From: Myxococcota bacterium
GTDB lineage: Bacteria; Myxococcota; Kuafuiibacteriia; Kuafuiibacteriales; Kuafuiibacteriaceae
Assembly: GCA_028289325.1 (NCBI GenBank)
Contig: JANQQN010000446.1
Coordinates: 1 to 37,114, forward strand
DNA: 37,114 nucleotides
Direction: 5' to 3'
This document shows, one piece after another, positions 16,509-24,697 of this stretch. Both the position numbers and the translations under genes were made by a program. The notes under the pieces are model-generated. The model did no database searches, had not been told where the DNA came from, and was given only the letters and a program-made list of their open reading frames with translations. The stretch's first letter is position 1, and each line of letters starts with the position of its first letter.

Positions 16509-17847
16509 TCGACGGCGGGACATCGGTGGTGGGCTGGGGCTGCTCTTGCGAGCTAAAGAGTTGAGGCAGGCTGATCGTGACCGTCGTGCCGCGCCCTATC
16601 TCGCTGCTGAGCAAGAGCGTGCCGCCGTGGTCTTGGATGACGCTTCGACTGACCGCGAGGCCCAAGCTCATTCGTACGCGGCCATTGTGCTGGCGGAATC
16701 CAGGCTCGAAGATCCGCTCGATGAGCTCCGCCGGGATGCCGGGCCCGTCATCTTCGACGCGAATGACGACATCGGTCCCCTCTAATCCCGCTCGGACGCG
16801 GATCGTTCCGCGCCCCTTCATGGCCTCCTCCGCGTTTCGCAGGAGGTTGAAGAGGACCTGATTCAGCTGCGCGGGGTTGCCTCGGATTCTCGGCAGCTCA
16901 TCGACGTCGGTCTCGATCGACAGCGAAGCATCGGCTTGCGCGCGAAGTAGTCGTACGGTTCCGATGATGCCACGACCGAGGTCGACATCCTGCAGGCTCG
17001 CCTCGTCGGGACGAGCAAAGGCCTTTAGCGCATCGAGGGTCTGGGTAATGCGCTCGATGGAGGCCAAAGCTGAAGCCGACGCTTGATCGATCGCGGTCGC
17101 GATCCGGTCGGCCTTCGCAGGGTCGGACGACAGGGCGGCCTGCGCTCGTTCGAGCGTATGCAGGCTAGACTGCAACGTGCCGACGGGGTTATTGAGCTCG
17201 TGCGCGGTGCCGGCGACCAGGCGGCCCATCACTCGGATACGGTCGTCGTACAGTTCGCGGACCTCCCCGAAGAGTTGCTCGGCGATCTGGCGCGCGCGGA
17301 TGGTGGCCAATGCGAGCACTACGACCGCGCTGCCGATGGTCACTACCGTGACCAGCCAGAAGAAGCTCGGCGGTTCGACCAGAGACTTGACGTAGATGTA
17401 ACCGAAAACCCCGTACACTCCGGTGACGACAACCGGGCGCCAGTCCATCCGCAGGGCGTGGGTGACGAGGATGGCCATCAAGCCCAATCCGACGCCGTTG
17501 ACGAGGGACTGCGCACTGCCGGGGTCGCGGGCGAGGTGGGCCTGGGTGAGCTGGCCCGCGCTTCCGAGTAGAACCGTGACATCGGCCAGCGTGGTGGCGA
17601 GGGGGAACCAGGGGCGGTACACCCGACGGAGAACAAGAACGCCGAACGCGGTGCAAACACCCGCGTAGAACAAAGACAGAATCCCCATCGGATCATTTCT
17701 GCCTTCGCTCCAACCGGCGGCCACAAGCGCGAGGCCCACCGCCAGCCAGATCAGAGTTCGGATAGCGTTGAGGGTTCGCTCGTGCCGCCAGCTAGCCTGC
17801 TCGAGATGGCGGTCCAATGCGCGCCGATGCAGAGTCCGCGATGGCAT
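16477..17847 (-). CDS. Membrane sensor histidine kinase
   Basis: A 456-residue kinase. Several hydrophobic segments between about 30 and 182 form a membrane sensor region of around six helices with almost no periplasmic domain. The dimerisation helix carries phospho-acceptor His216 in G-T-A-H-E-L-N-N-P-V-G. The ATPase domain shows the N box with Asn338 in L-L-R-N-A-E-E-A-M, G1 as D-D-G-P-G-I-P (366-372), and a G2 box M-S-L-G-L-A-V-S that replaces the usual G-x-G-L-G-L, with the first glycines changed. A Pro/Thr-rich tail ends the protein. No response regulator lies next to it, so it is an orphan kinase. Its stop lies inside the 3' end of the serine hydrolase gene on the other strand. Confidence 0.9.
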   Translation of the reverse strand: MPSRTLHRRALDRHLEQASWRHERTLNAIRTLIWLAVGLALVAAGWSEGRNDPMGILSLFYAGVCTAFGVLVLRRVYRPWFPLATTLADVTVLLGSAGQLTQAHLARDPGSAQSLVNGVGLGLMAILVTHALRMDWRPVVVTGVYGVFGYIYVKSLVEPPSFFWLVTVVTIGSAVVVLALATIRARQIAEQLFGEVRELYDDRIRVMGRLVAGTAHELNNPVGTLQSSLHTLERAQAALSSDPAKADRIATAIDQASASALASIERITQTLDALKAFARPDEASLQDVDLGRGIIGTVRLLRAQADASLSIETDVDELPRIRGNPAQLNQVLFNLLRNAEEAMKGRGTIRVRAGLEGTDVVIRVEDDGPGIPAELIERIFEPGFRQHNGRVRMSLGLAVSRSVIQDHGGTLLLSSEIGRGTTVTISLPQLFSSQEQPQPTTDVPPSTTETPSALLG

Positions 17848-18274
17848 ACGAATACGGTGCGGCGCTTACGGTGGAATGTCGACTGGCGTGTGGCCGCGCG
17901 GGCGATCCGGGCGCAAGCCTAGCGGTCAAAGCCGTGGGTGTGGGGGGCGAACTCGGCGCCGAGCCGCATCTGCTCTGTCGCCTGCTGCCGCTCCGCCGGC
18001 ACCTCGCCGAAGAAGAAGAAGGGGCCAGGGGTCGCGACGGCGAGAAGCTGCGGGAAATGCGGACCCGCTGTGGTGGATAGAAGGAAACCCTAATCGGCGG
18101 CATCGTCGAACTCGTCGCGAACGTAGAGGGCATTCTCTGCCTCCGAGACGTAGCCGTGCACGGCGCGGGCTCCAGGTTCATTCTACTTCATGCTCTCCGT
18201 CACATCAGCGTAGATCTTCTTTAGCCGAGCGAGGGGCGCCAGGCTGAGCTGTCCACTTATAAACCGCTGTAATC
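17848..18274. other. Gap with a likely short gene remnant
   Basis: No intact gene is supported in this 427-nt gap. On the minus strand, 18172 down to the TAG at 18092-18090 encodes about 26 residues (A-R-A-V-H-G-Y-V-S-E-A-E-N-A-L-Y-V-R-D-E) with GC-rich third positions and a balanced composition, unlike the antisense-type frames around it. It is closed upstream by an in-frame TAG near 18184. This resembles the C-terminal stub of a lost gene. Otherwise nothing is visible. Confidence 0.3.
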
Positions 18275-18982
18275 TTATCGCTTTTCACGCTTGGTACCCC
18301 GTGGCCACCCCGAGTGCTCGATCCGTAGATTCGCCGAACCTCGATGGGCTATCGAGGGCTTTTCGGCGACGACGAATCCGATCGTGGCCTTGGCGCCGAC
18401 GTCGGTGTCGGTCACGCCGACGAAACCGGCGGACACCATCTCTTCGACCACGGTCCGCCTCGAGATCACCGCCACCCGGGGGGCCTTTCCTAGCCAACGC
18501 ATGACGGTCAGCAAGGGACGGTATGGCACCAAGGAGTCGCCGAGACACACGGTCGATGAAATGAAGAAGCCTCCCGGCTTGAGGAGTCGGAAGATCTTGG
18601 TCAGCGCGCTGCGTCGATCATCCAAGAGATGCAGGATGCTGAAGGCGCAGATGCCGTCTAGGCTTCCGTCGGTCAACTCGTCGAACGAATCGTCGAAGGG
18701 GCCGGTGTGAAACGTCACGTTATCGACCCGTTGTGCGGCGGCTTTGCCGACGGCGATGCGGATCATCTCCTTTGACAGATCCAGGCCGTGTACGTGGGAT
18801 CCGTGGGGAGCGAGACGAAGCGCGAGCGAGCCGGTGCCGCAGCCGATGTCGAGCACGACGTCGTCGGGCGTCATGCGGTTCTTCGTGATGGTGATCTTCC
18901 TTTCGAAAGCGTCCGGGTCGTCGACGGGCTTTCGGGCGTAGGCGTCGGCGAGGTTGTTCCAGAACTCAACGTCAGTGGTCAT
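18275..18982 (-). CDS. Class I SAM-dependent methyltransferase
   Basis: A 235-residue methyltransferase of the Methyltransf_25/11 type. Residues 8-24 (F-W-N-N-L-A-D-A-Y-A) are the usual N-terminal helix; motif I is L-D-I-G-C-G-T-G-S at 44-52; strand 2 ends G-L-D-L-S; motif IV is F-S-I-L-H-L-L-D-D; the post-motif L-L-K-P-G-G-F-F-I is clear. The acceptor is unknown; small molecules such as lipids or quinone-like compounds are typical. The start ATG at 18982 is chosen because it opens on the first conserved helix; the longer in-frame upstream extension is Gly/His-rich and unlike the family. No clear ribosome site. The last 20 residues are basic and poorly conserved-looking. Confidence 0.87.
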   Translation of the reverse strand: MTTDVEFWNNLADAYARKPVDDPDAFERKITITKNRMTPDDVVLDIGCGTGSLALRLAPHGSHVHGLDLSKEMIRIAVGKAAAQRVDNVTFHTGPFDDSFDELTDGSLDGICAFSILHLLDDRRSALTKIFRLLKPGGFFISSTVCLGDSLVPYRPLLTVMRWLGKAPRVAVISRRTVVEEMVSAGFVGVTDTDVGAKATIGFVVAEKPSIAHRGSANLRIEHSGWPRGTKREKR

Positions 18983-19150
18983 TGGGCCTAGGGTAGCGAA
19001 TCCAAGCCCGGCGTCGATGGATTCTTGAGTTCCTCTTGCTCCGTCCTTCGGATCATTGTCGTGGCCTACTGTAGCGGACCCCGGCGAATGGCCATTGCCT
19101 CTTCGCCTCATCGCTTCACTGACGGCTCCATTGCGGGCGAGACCAGGGCT

Positions 19151-19555
19151 TCAGGGGTTGGTCATATACTTCTCGATGATCGCGGCTAGGCCTTCTGGTG
19201 TGAGCGGCTTGGAAAGGAAGCCGCTCGCGACCGGATTCTCTTGGGCGCGGCGTTGATCGGCTGGGTCCGGCGAAGTCGACAGCATGACGATCACGATGCT
19301 CTGCCGTCGCTCGGCGTCGAGCGCCTCGTAGGCTTCCAGGAACTGCCAACCCGTCATCTGGGGCATGTTGATGTCCAAGAAAATGAGCTCGGGGGCCACC
19401 TGCGCTGTCGCCAGCGCATCGAGCGCGTCTTCCGGATCGAGATAAGAGATGACCTGGGCCGCGAGCCCGCTCCGATTGATCGCTCGCTCGTGGAAGAAGT
19501 TGTCGCCCTCGTCGTCATCGATGAGCACGATGCAGCGGAGTTGCTTCGTCGTCAT
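19151..19555 (-). CDS. Single-domain response regulator (Rcp1-like)
   Basis: A 134-residue receiver domain without an output domain. Acidic pocket residues Asp13-Asp15 (I-D-D-D-E-G-D-N), phospho-acceptor Asp61 in F-L-D-I-N-M-P-x-M-T-G-W, Thr94 (L-S-T-S) and Lys116 (L-S-K-P) are all present. The D-D-x-x-x-D-N-x-F-x-x-x-x start and the M-P-x-M-x-G-W form are those of regulators paired with phytochrome-type or GAF/PAS kinases, such as cyanobacterial Rcp1. Its ATG overlaps the stop of the kinase gene by 4 nt, indicating translational coupling and that the two form a phosphorelay. With no DNA-binding domain it must signal by protein contact or pass phosphate on to another protein. Confidence 0.95.
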   Translation of the reverse strand: MTTKQLRCIVLIDDDEGDNFFHERAINRSGLAAQVISYLDPEDALDALATAQVAPELIFLDINMPQMTGWQFLEAYEALDAERRQSIVIVMLSTSPDPADQRRAQENPVASGFLSKPLTPEGLAAIIEKYMTNP

Positions 19556-21171
19556 GAGGAAACATCTCCGATGGTGAAGTGGAATGTGCTGCCCTTACCT
19601 GGCGTCGACTCGACCCATATGCGGCCGTTGTGGGTCGCGACGATCTTCTTGCAGTGCGCGAGGCCGACGCCGAGGCCACCGAAGGCCCCTTTCGCGTGCA
19701 GCCGTTGAAACAGCTCGAAGATGCGATCGAAATGCTCAGCTCGAATACCGATTCCGTTGTCCACCACGGCGAATCGCCACCGACGCTTGTCTGGGGCTTC
19801 AGGATGAGCGGTGACTCGGACGACCGGGGGCACGTCGGGTCGTCGAAACTTGATGGCGTTGCCGATGAGATTTTGAAAGACCATTCGAAGCTCTACGGGG
19901 CGGGCGTTCACCTTGGGCATCGCGCCCACTTCGATTCGGGCTCCGCTCGCCTCGATGGTTGCGGTCAGGTCCTCGAGTACGTCCGTGACCGTCGTCCTGA
20001 CGTCGACCAGCGTGCAAGCGGGGTCGCGCCCTAAGCGACTGTGCTCGAAAACTTGGGTGGTGAGGTGTCCCATTCGCTCTGCGGCCGCACTCTGTAGTTC
20101 GAGGGCGCGAATAGCGGGCTGATCAAGCCGGTCGAGATAGTCTTCGAGGAGCATTCGAGAGGCATTAGAGATCGTCCGCAACGGCGCCTGTAGGTCGTGG
20201 GAAGTCAGGTACGCGAACTGGTCGAGCTCGACGTTCTTGGCGCTAAGCTCGTCGGCGTATCGCCGAAGGGCGCGCTGCGCTTGTCGTTCCGCCTCGGCGG
20301 CCGCCACCCGGTCGCTGATATCGATGACCGACGCCACAATCCGGAGTCCTTCCGTCGCATACATCGGGTTCAGTCCCACCTCTATCGGGATGAATGTGCC
20401 GTCTTTCTTACGCCCGAGCAGCTCTCGACCTGCGCCCATGCGCCGAGTTTCTGGCGCCGCCACGAACTGCGCTCTCAACGAGACATGAGTCTCACGAAGC
20501 GCATCCGGCAGGAGGCGCTCGAGTGGTTCGTTGATCAGCTCACCCGGCGAGTAGCCGAAGATGCGATCGAAAGCGGCGTTGGTGAGCAGAATGATCCCCC
20601 GCTCGTCGAGCACCAATATACCGGCGGGACTCGCGTCGAGAACGCTCAGGGGGAACTGAAGCTGGCGGTGTTTCTCTTTGTTGTCTCGTCGACCGTCCAA
20701 CAGACGCCGGGCCAAAGACGCAAACCCGGACAGCACCGCGCGCTCCGCCATCGTGAGCTGCCGAGGCTTAAGACCGTAGATACAGACCGTTCCCACGGCG
20801 CCATCCGGGGTCATGATGGGGGCGCCGGCATAATGCAGCAGCGGAGGATCGGTTGTCCGCCACGGGCTATTGACGAACCGGGCGTCGGCCCTGACGTCGG
20901 CGAGCTCGACGATCTGGCCCCGACGTACGACGTCCGCGCAGAACGATTCCTTCCGGGGAACTTCTCGCGGACCAGGCCCGAAATGCGACTTCGCCCACTG
21001 CCGTGAGGTGTCCACCAACGACACCTGAGCGACCGGCGCGCGGAGCGACCGCGCCATTGTGGACGATATCTCATTGAACGCCGGCTCTTCGGGGGTGTCC
21101 AACACCTCCATTCGGGACAGCGCCGTCAACCGCCGGGCCTCGGCGGATCCATCCAGCAGAAGATCATCCAC
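19552..21171 (-). CDS. GAF-PAS hybrid-free sensor histidine kinase
   Basis: From the chosen GTG at 21171 the protein has 539 residues: a GAF domain (about 14-160, opening R-L-x-A-L-S-x-x-x-V-L-D-T-P-x-E-x-A-F), a PAS domain (about 172-290, with I-F-G-Y-S-P-G-E-L), a short coiled link, a HisKA domain with His325 in L-T-S-H-D-L-Q-A-P-L, and an ATPase domain with L-I-G-N-A-I-K-F, D-N-G-I-G-I and G-G-L-G-V-G-L-A. No membrane segment is seen, so it is a soluble sensor. An ATG at 21378 lies in frame, but the 69 added residues look non-coding and would reach within 5 nt of the divergent MaoC gene; AAGG precedes the GTG. No chromophore cysteine typical of phytochromes was identified. It pairs with the overlapping receiver gene. 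Confidence 0.88.
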   Translation of the reverse strand: MDDLLLDGSAEARRLTALSRMEVLDTPEEPAFNEISSTMARSLRAPVAQVSLVDTSRQWAKSHFGPGPREVPRKESFCADVVRRGQIVELADVRADARFVNSPWRTTDPPLLHYAGAPIMTPDGAVGTVCIYGLKPRQLTMAERAVLSGFASLARRLLDGRRDNKEKHRQLQFPLSVLDASPAGILVLDERGIILLTNAAFDRIFGYSPGELINEPLERLLPDALRETHVSLRAQFVAAPETRRMGAGRELLGRKKDGTFIPIEVGLNPMYATEGLRIVASVIDISDRVAAAEAERQAQRALRRYADELSAKNVELDQFAYLTSHDLQAPLRTISNASRMLLEDYLDRLDQPAIRALELQSAAAERMGHLTTQVFEHSRLGRDPACTLVDVRTTVTDVLEDLTATIEASGARIEVGAMPKVNARPVELRMVFQNLIGNAIKFRRPDVPPVVRVTAHPEAPDKRRWRFAVVDNGIGIRAEHFDRIFELFQRLHAKGAFGGLGVGLAHCKKIVATHNGRIWVESTPGKGSTFHFTIGDVSS

Positions 21172-21330
21172 CGCCTGATACCTTAGACTCGTCGTCCCGC
21201 ATTCACCAGCCGACCGCAATTTATTCGTCAGAGCCGGGATGACCTGACCGAGGGGGCGGGAACGGATGTGGGTCGCACCCAACAGGGTAATTCGGGCGGC
21301 GGTTGGGCGTCGGCGTGGTGACGCCGGGCT

Positions 21331-21351
21331 CGGTACCCGTTCGTGGTACCG
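21331..21351. promoter_or_regulatory. Inverted repeat between kinase and MaoC genes
   Basis: CGGTACC (21331-21337) and GGTACCG (21345-21351) are exact inverse complements separated by 7 nt, 31 nt before the MaoC start. The half-sites lie about 14 bp apart centre to centre, between one and two helical turns, so this could be an operator for a dimeric repressor. TATTCT at 21367-21372 could be a -10 element, in which case the repeat would cover the -35 region. Confidence 0.35.
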
Positions 21352-21382
21352 GGGCCGGACGATAGCTATTCTAAACATCGCT

Positions 21383-21841
21383 ATGACGAAGGTCCGCTCC
21401 GTTCCCTACGCCGAAATCAAGATTGGAGACCGAGCCGAGTTCGTGCGCCAAGTGACCGAGGGTGATGTTCGGTCCTTCGCGCTGCTGTCCGGCGATACCA
21501 ACCCGGTTCACCTCGATGAAGCCTACGCGAAGACCACGCCCTTCGGAGGGCGCATCGTTCACGGTTCCCTGATGGCGGCCCATATCTCGGCCGCGCTCGC
21601 GACCAAGCTCCCGGGACCGGGCACGATCTACTTAGAGGAGTCGTTGCGGTTCCGGCGCCCGGCAAGAATCGGAGATGTTCTCACCACGACCCTCGTCGTC
21701 GAGGAGAAGCGAGACGATAGGAAGTTCGTTCGGTTTGAGGCGCAAGTCACAAACCAAGACGGGACGCTCCTCGCCACAGGGCACGCCCTCGTGCTCGCGC
21801 CGTCCGAACGCATCGAAGTCGAGCTGCCTGAGCGGCCCTGA
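21383..21841 (+). CDS. MaoC family (R)-enoyl-CoA hydratase-like protein
   Basis: A 152-residue single hot-dog domain. The hydratase-2 motif reads S-G-D-T-N-P-V-H, giving catalytic Asp38 and His43 in D-x4-H spacing, followed by G-G-R-I-V-H-G, as in PhaJ-type (R)-specific enoyl-CoA hydratases that hydrate trans-2-enoyl-CoA. Length matches single-domain family members (about 135-160). It may feed polyhydroxyalkanoate or fatty-acid metabolism, but no phaC or fatty-acid gene is adjacent. The start ATG at 21383 has no recognisable ribosome site, and an AT-rich -10-like TATTCT lies 11-16 nt upstream, so a leaderless or nearly leaderless transcript is possible. The frame remains open upstream but is not conserved-looking. 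Confidence 0.9.
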   Translation: MTKVRSVPYAEIKIGDRAEFVRQVTEGDVRSFALLSGDTNPVHLDEAYAKTTPFGGRIVHGSLMAAHISAALATKLPGPGTIYLEESLRFRRPARIGDVLTTTLVVEEKRDDRKFVRFEAQVTNQDGTLLATGHALVLAPSERIEVELPERP

Positions 21842-21851
21842 GTGCCGTCGG

Positions 21852-22730
21852 CTATGTGTGCTTGAGCAACGTTCGCTGTCGCCCCCAGCTCAACAGCACG
21901 CCGAGGGCGACCGTGATCGCAACCAGCGTCAAGACTGATACTTCGGGTCCGCTGAGTCCACCCGTCAACAACTCGGGACCGTTGAGAGTGCTCTGCAGGG
22001 GGGCGAACGGGCGCCACTGCGTCACGCCCGTCAGCGGAAGTCCCGCGGCGAAGATGGTCAAGTTCCACGCCGCATGGTGCAGGGTGATGGCCCAGACATT
22101 GCGAACGAGAAGGTAGAAGCCTCCCCACAGAAGGCCGATGAGAAACGTCGATACCAACGGGATGGCGCCCGACCAGTTATCGTTGAACACGTGTCCGACC
22201 GCGAACACCGCCGCTTGTCCTCCGAGGGCCACCCACGGTCCGTAGGCTCGATCGAGCACCCCCAATAGGAGCCCGCGAAAGACGAGCTCCTCGAGCAGCA
22301 CGGTGGACGCCACTACGAGCACGATAGCGATCGCCTCGACCTGCAAGCCCGGGATGCGTTCGATCTCGTAGTGCCCCGTGGCGTACAGCGCCAACATCGG
22401 CAAGGCGATCAGGCCGAAGCCCGAGGCGAGGCCAAATACTGCGCTCTTCCATTGAATAGCGAGCTCCGAGACCGCTCGGCGCTCCAACCATCGAACATAG
22501 AGCCAGTAGCCGAAGAGCATCGCCGCCACCGAGCCGGCCACGGTGACGATCATTTCGGCGGGGTGGGTATGAATGGCGGCCGTTGGCGGGATGCCTCTGG
22601 CCAGCCCCAGCGCGGGCCGTATAACGAGTTTGAGGGCCACGAGAGGGCCGGCGATCAGAAGACACCCGATCACCAGGCGGCCCACCGTTGCCCACCAGGG
22701 GATGCGGTGCCGTTCAGTAGATTCGAACAC
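21852..22730 (-). CDS. CPBP family intramembrane glutamic endopeptidase
   Basis: A 292-residue protein with about seven or eight membrane helices. The CPBP (Abi/CAAX protease) motifs are complete: E-E-L-V-F-R-G with Glu147, Glu148 and Arg152; F-A-V-G-H-V-F-N with His180; and a third motif with T-L-H-H-A-A-W-N at 216-223. These residues form the active site of Rce1-type glutamic proteases. Bacterial members are linked to processing of prenylated or other peptides, bacteriocin immunity, or to unknown substrates. It starts 30 nt after the AraC-type regulator gene on the same strand, so the two are likely co-transcribed. It ends 10 nt from the convergent MaoC gene. Substrate unknown. Confidence 0.88.
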   Translation of the reverse strand: MFESTERHRIPWWATVGRLVIGCLLIAGPLVALKLVIRPALGLARGIPPTAAIHTHPAEMIVTVAGSVAAMLFGYWLYVRWLERRAVSELAIQWKSAVFGLASGFGLIALPMLALYATGHYEIERIPGLQVEAIAIVLVVASTVLLEELVFRGLLLGVLDRAYGPWVALGGQAAVFAVGHVFNDNWSGAIPLVSTFLIGLLWGGFYLLVRNVWAITLHHAAWNLTIFAAGLPLTGVTQWRPFAPLQSTLNGPELLTGGLSGPEVSVLTLVAITVALGVLLSWGRQRTLLKHT

Positions 22731-22760
22731 GCGCTGAGGATGCAGGGGCCCTCGTTCGGA

Positions 22761-23672
22761 TCATTGAACGATCGTGCAAGGCGCCCGAGACCCGTTGTGA
22801 ACCGCTTTACACCATTGTTTCGGACTCAGACCGAAGGCTTGTCTGAACTGGCGGACCAAGTGGCTCTGGTCGGAGAATCCACACTCGGCGGCCGCCTGTG
22901 CTCCGGGCACACCGGCCTCGATGTGCGCTCTCGCTCGGGCGAGACGCCTTTGCATGACGTAACGGTAGGGGCTGGTTCCGTGGGCGGCGCGGAAGTCTCG
23001 CGATAGTTGCCATCGGTCACAGTCTGTCGCCTGTTCGAGGTCATCCATGGTGACGCGCCGGCTGCTGTTCGCATCAATATAGGCTCGAGCGCGCTCCACC
23101 GCGCGGCGATCGATCCGCACGTTTCGGTCGGTCGCCGGTCCGCATACGGCCAGCAAGGCCGTCGCCAGTCCATAGATCCCGTCGTCGTACTGCAGGGGTT
23201 CGAGTGGTCGGTCGAAGTCCTGCAGCAGGGCCTGAAGGGCCCGGTGGAGACGACGGTCGTCCGATGTACCGTTCGCGAGATGGGGCAACGGTCGACCGCG
23301 CAAACAGGTCTGCACTTCGGCCGGAGCGACGCTGATGGCGCGATAACGAAAAGGCGTATCGGAGCCCGCGCGGCCGTCGTGGCGCTCATCGGGATGAAGC
23401 ACCACGACTCCGTTGGCGGGCGAGTGGCGGGTCGTGCCCCGGTAGTCGAAGGACTGCACGCCACTCACCGTCAGGCAGAAGACGTAGGTGTCATGACGGT
23501 GCGACGAGAAGGCGGCGCCAGCGAAACACGCCTCGAATCGCGCCGCCGAACCTGCCGCGCGTCGGATCCAGCCGTGAAGCTCCGGTCGGCCCGTCGTCAC
23601 CTCAGCGAAGGTAAGTCGCGAGGCCCACGGGTCAAGCGCTGCGGTTCGCGGACGAACAGGCGTTGTTCTCAT
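22761..23672 (-). CDS. AraC family transcriptional regulator
   Basis: A 303-residue regulator. The N-terminal half is a cupin-type sensor (S-S-H-R-H-D-T-Y near 56-63; V-V-L-H-P-D-E-R-H-D-G); the C-terminal third is a double helix-turn-helix, opening R-A-R-A-Y-I-D-A-N-S and ending with the AraC signature region (A-A-E-C-G-F-S-D-Q-S-H-L-V-R-Q-F-R-Q-x-F-G). The ligand is unknown. The ATG at 23672 is chosen because the sequence upstream in the same frame is not conserved-looking; the ribosome site is weak. It lies 30 nt before the CPBP protease gene, and may control it and itself. A 337-nt gap separates it from the divergent gene at 24010. Confidence 0.9.
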   Translation of the reverse strand: MRTTPVRPRTAALDPWASRLTFAEVTTGRPELHGWIRRAAGSAARFEACFAGAAFSSHRHDTYVFCLTVSGVQSFDYRGTTRHSPANGVVVLHPDERHDGRAGSDTPFRYRAISVAPAEVQTCLRGRPLPHLANGTSDDRRLHRALQALLQDFDRPLEPLQYDDGIYGLATALLAVCGPATDRNVRIDRRAVERARAYIDANSSRRVTMDDLEQATDCDRWQLSRDFRAAHGTSPYRYVMQRRLARARAHIEAGVPGAQAAAECGFSDQSHLVRQFRQAFGLSPKQWCKAVHNGSRAPCTIVQ

Positions 23673-23757
23673 CTGGCTAAGCAAGTCGCGTATCCGAGAG
23701 GTTGACGGGTGGCCACCGACCTTACGTCTGGACCATCCGGGGCTCCTCCACGGGCGG

Positions 23758-23786
23758 TTGACAGATCGGACGCTCATGGAGAACAT
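23758..23786 (+). promoter_or_regulatory. Possible promoter in the AraC/24010 divergent gap
   Basis: The gap 23673-24009 contains a consensus TTGACA at 23758-23763, with GAACAT at 23781-23786 after 17 nt as a poor -10 box, reading toward the gene at 24010. A second AT-rich patch lies at 23815-23852. Nothing else is visible in the gap. Confidence 0.2.
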
Positions 23787-24009
23787 TTTCAGCCGGTTCT
23801 CGGCCGGGCCGAATCCGCAAACCACTACTATACCCGGGTCTTAACTTGGGGTATTCACGCGTGCACCAATCGGGAGTCGAAGGCGCCGAGGCGTGGAAAA
23901 TGCCTCGGCAATTCGGCAGATAACCGACGGTGAAGAGTGGGGACCGCGCAGTCGGGTGGGGGCCTCGCGGCTATCAAATACGACGGCCACGGTCGGTAGG
24001 GAGTATCCA

Positions 24010-24597
24010 ATGGTTGTTTACGCAGGCGTTTTTGAAACGGAAGACAAAGCCAAAGAGGCATTCGACAAGCTGACTGGGGCCGGTCTCGAAGCCGACGAAA
24101 TGTTCATGATCACCGCCGCCGAAGGCGTGGCCAAGGTGAAGGAATTCCTCGGATCCGCTCGGAACGAAGAATTCAAAGGCATGGGCAACCGAATGCGGCG
24201 CGCCATAGAAGCCGGGCACAACCTGGTCGGCGTGAGACCGCGACTGTTTTTTGCCCGCGTGGTCGACAAGACCTTTGAAGAGGTGGGCGTGGCCAAGGTG
24301 TTCAACTACTCCGACGATACGCTGCGCTTCGTCTCGCCGTTCTTTGGTCTTCCGACGCTAATCTTCAAGTACCGCCCGCGCGTCAATCTCTGGAGGCGAC
24401 CGGTGACGGAGGCGCTAGGCAAGACGATGACCTACAAGCGGCCGGTAACGGAGTCGGTCGGCAAGAAGATGCTGCTGCCGAGCAAACCGATCACCCAGAT
24501 GTGGTTGGGCAAGAAGATGCTTTTCCAGAGCAAGCCGATGACCGAGCGGCTCGGCAAGAAGATGATCATCTCCGAGATCAAAGATAAGCGCGGCTGA
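24010..24597 (+). CDS. Unrecognised protein with four-unit basic C-terminal repeat
   Basis: A 195-residue protein. Residues 1 to about 125 look like a small alpha-beta domain: M-V-V-Y-A-G-V-F-E-T-E-D-K-A-K-E-A-F-D-K resembles the opening of ferredoxin-like stress proteins that begin with a beta strand and a helix, but I cannot place it in a family. A moderately hydrophobic stretch runs from 106 to 119. From Pro131 four diverged copies of P-x-T-E/Q-x-x-G-K-K/T-M follow, starting at 131, 145, 160 and 176; the unit grows by one residue each time (14, 15, 16). The tail is highly basic. The ATG at 24010 has TAGGGAG in front; the gene ends convergent with the small membrane protein gene at 24698. 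Binding to nucleic acid, membrane lipid or acidic surface is only a guess. Confidence 0.8.
   Translation: MVVYAGVFETEDKAKEAFDKLTGAGLEADEMFMITAAEGVAKVKEFLGSARNEEFKGMGNRMRRAIEAGHNLVGVRPRLFFARVVDKTFEEVGVAKVFNYSDDTLRFVSPFFGLPTLIFKYRPRVNLWRRPVTEALGKTMTYKRPVTESVGKKMLLPSKPITQMWLGKKMLFQSKPMTERLGKKMIISEIKDKRG
24400..24573 (+). repeat. Coding tandem repeat, four diverged units
   Basis: Encodes the four P-x-T ... G-K-K-M units beginning at nucleotides 24400, 24442, 24487 and 24535 (42, 45 and 48 nt apart). Bases such as CCGNTNAC and GGCAAGAAGATG recur, so the units arose by duplication within the gene, but codons have diverged and unit length is not constant, so it is not a simple slippage repeat. Confidence 0.7.
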
Positions 24598-24629
24598 CGG
24601 ACACCGTCCGGCCATGCATGCCGGCGAGC

Positions 24630-24677
24630 AGAACAGCATCGCGTTCTTAGCGACTCACGACGGCGTGATGCTGTTCT
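24630..24677. terminator. Stem-loop between convergent genes, probable bidirectional terminator
   Basis: AGAACAGCATC (24630-24640) and GATGCTGTTCT (24667-24677) pair exactly; three further inner pairs (one G-T) extend the stem to 14 bp around a 20-nt loop. It lies between two gene ends, 24597 on plus and 24698 on minus. A smaller hairpin CCGGC-N7-GCCGG lies at 24608-24624. No long T tract follows either, so efficiency is uncertain. Confidence 0.45.
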
Positions 24678-24697
24678 TATGCTCCGACCGAGATCGA

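Noticed and set aside
15600..16523. A 307-codon frame antisense to the serine hydrolase
   Set aside because: The plus-strand hydrolase has the S-x-x-K and Y-x-N motifs; the antisense product shows none.
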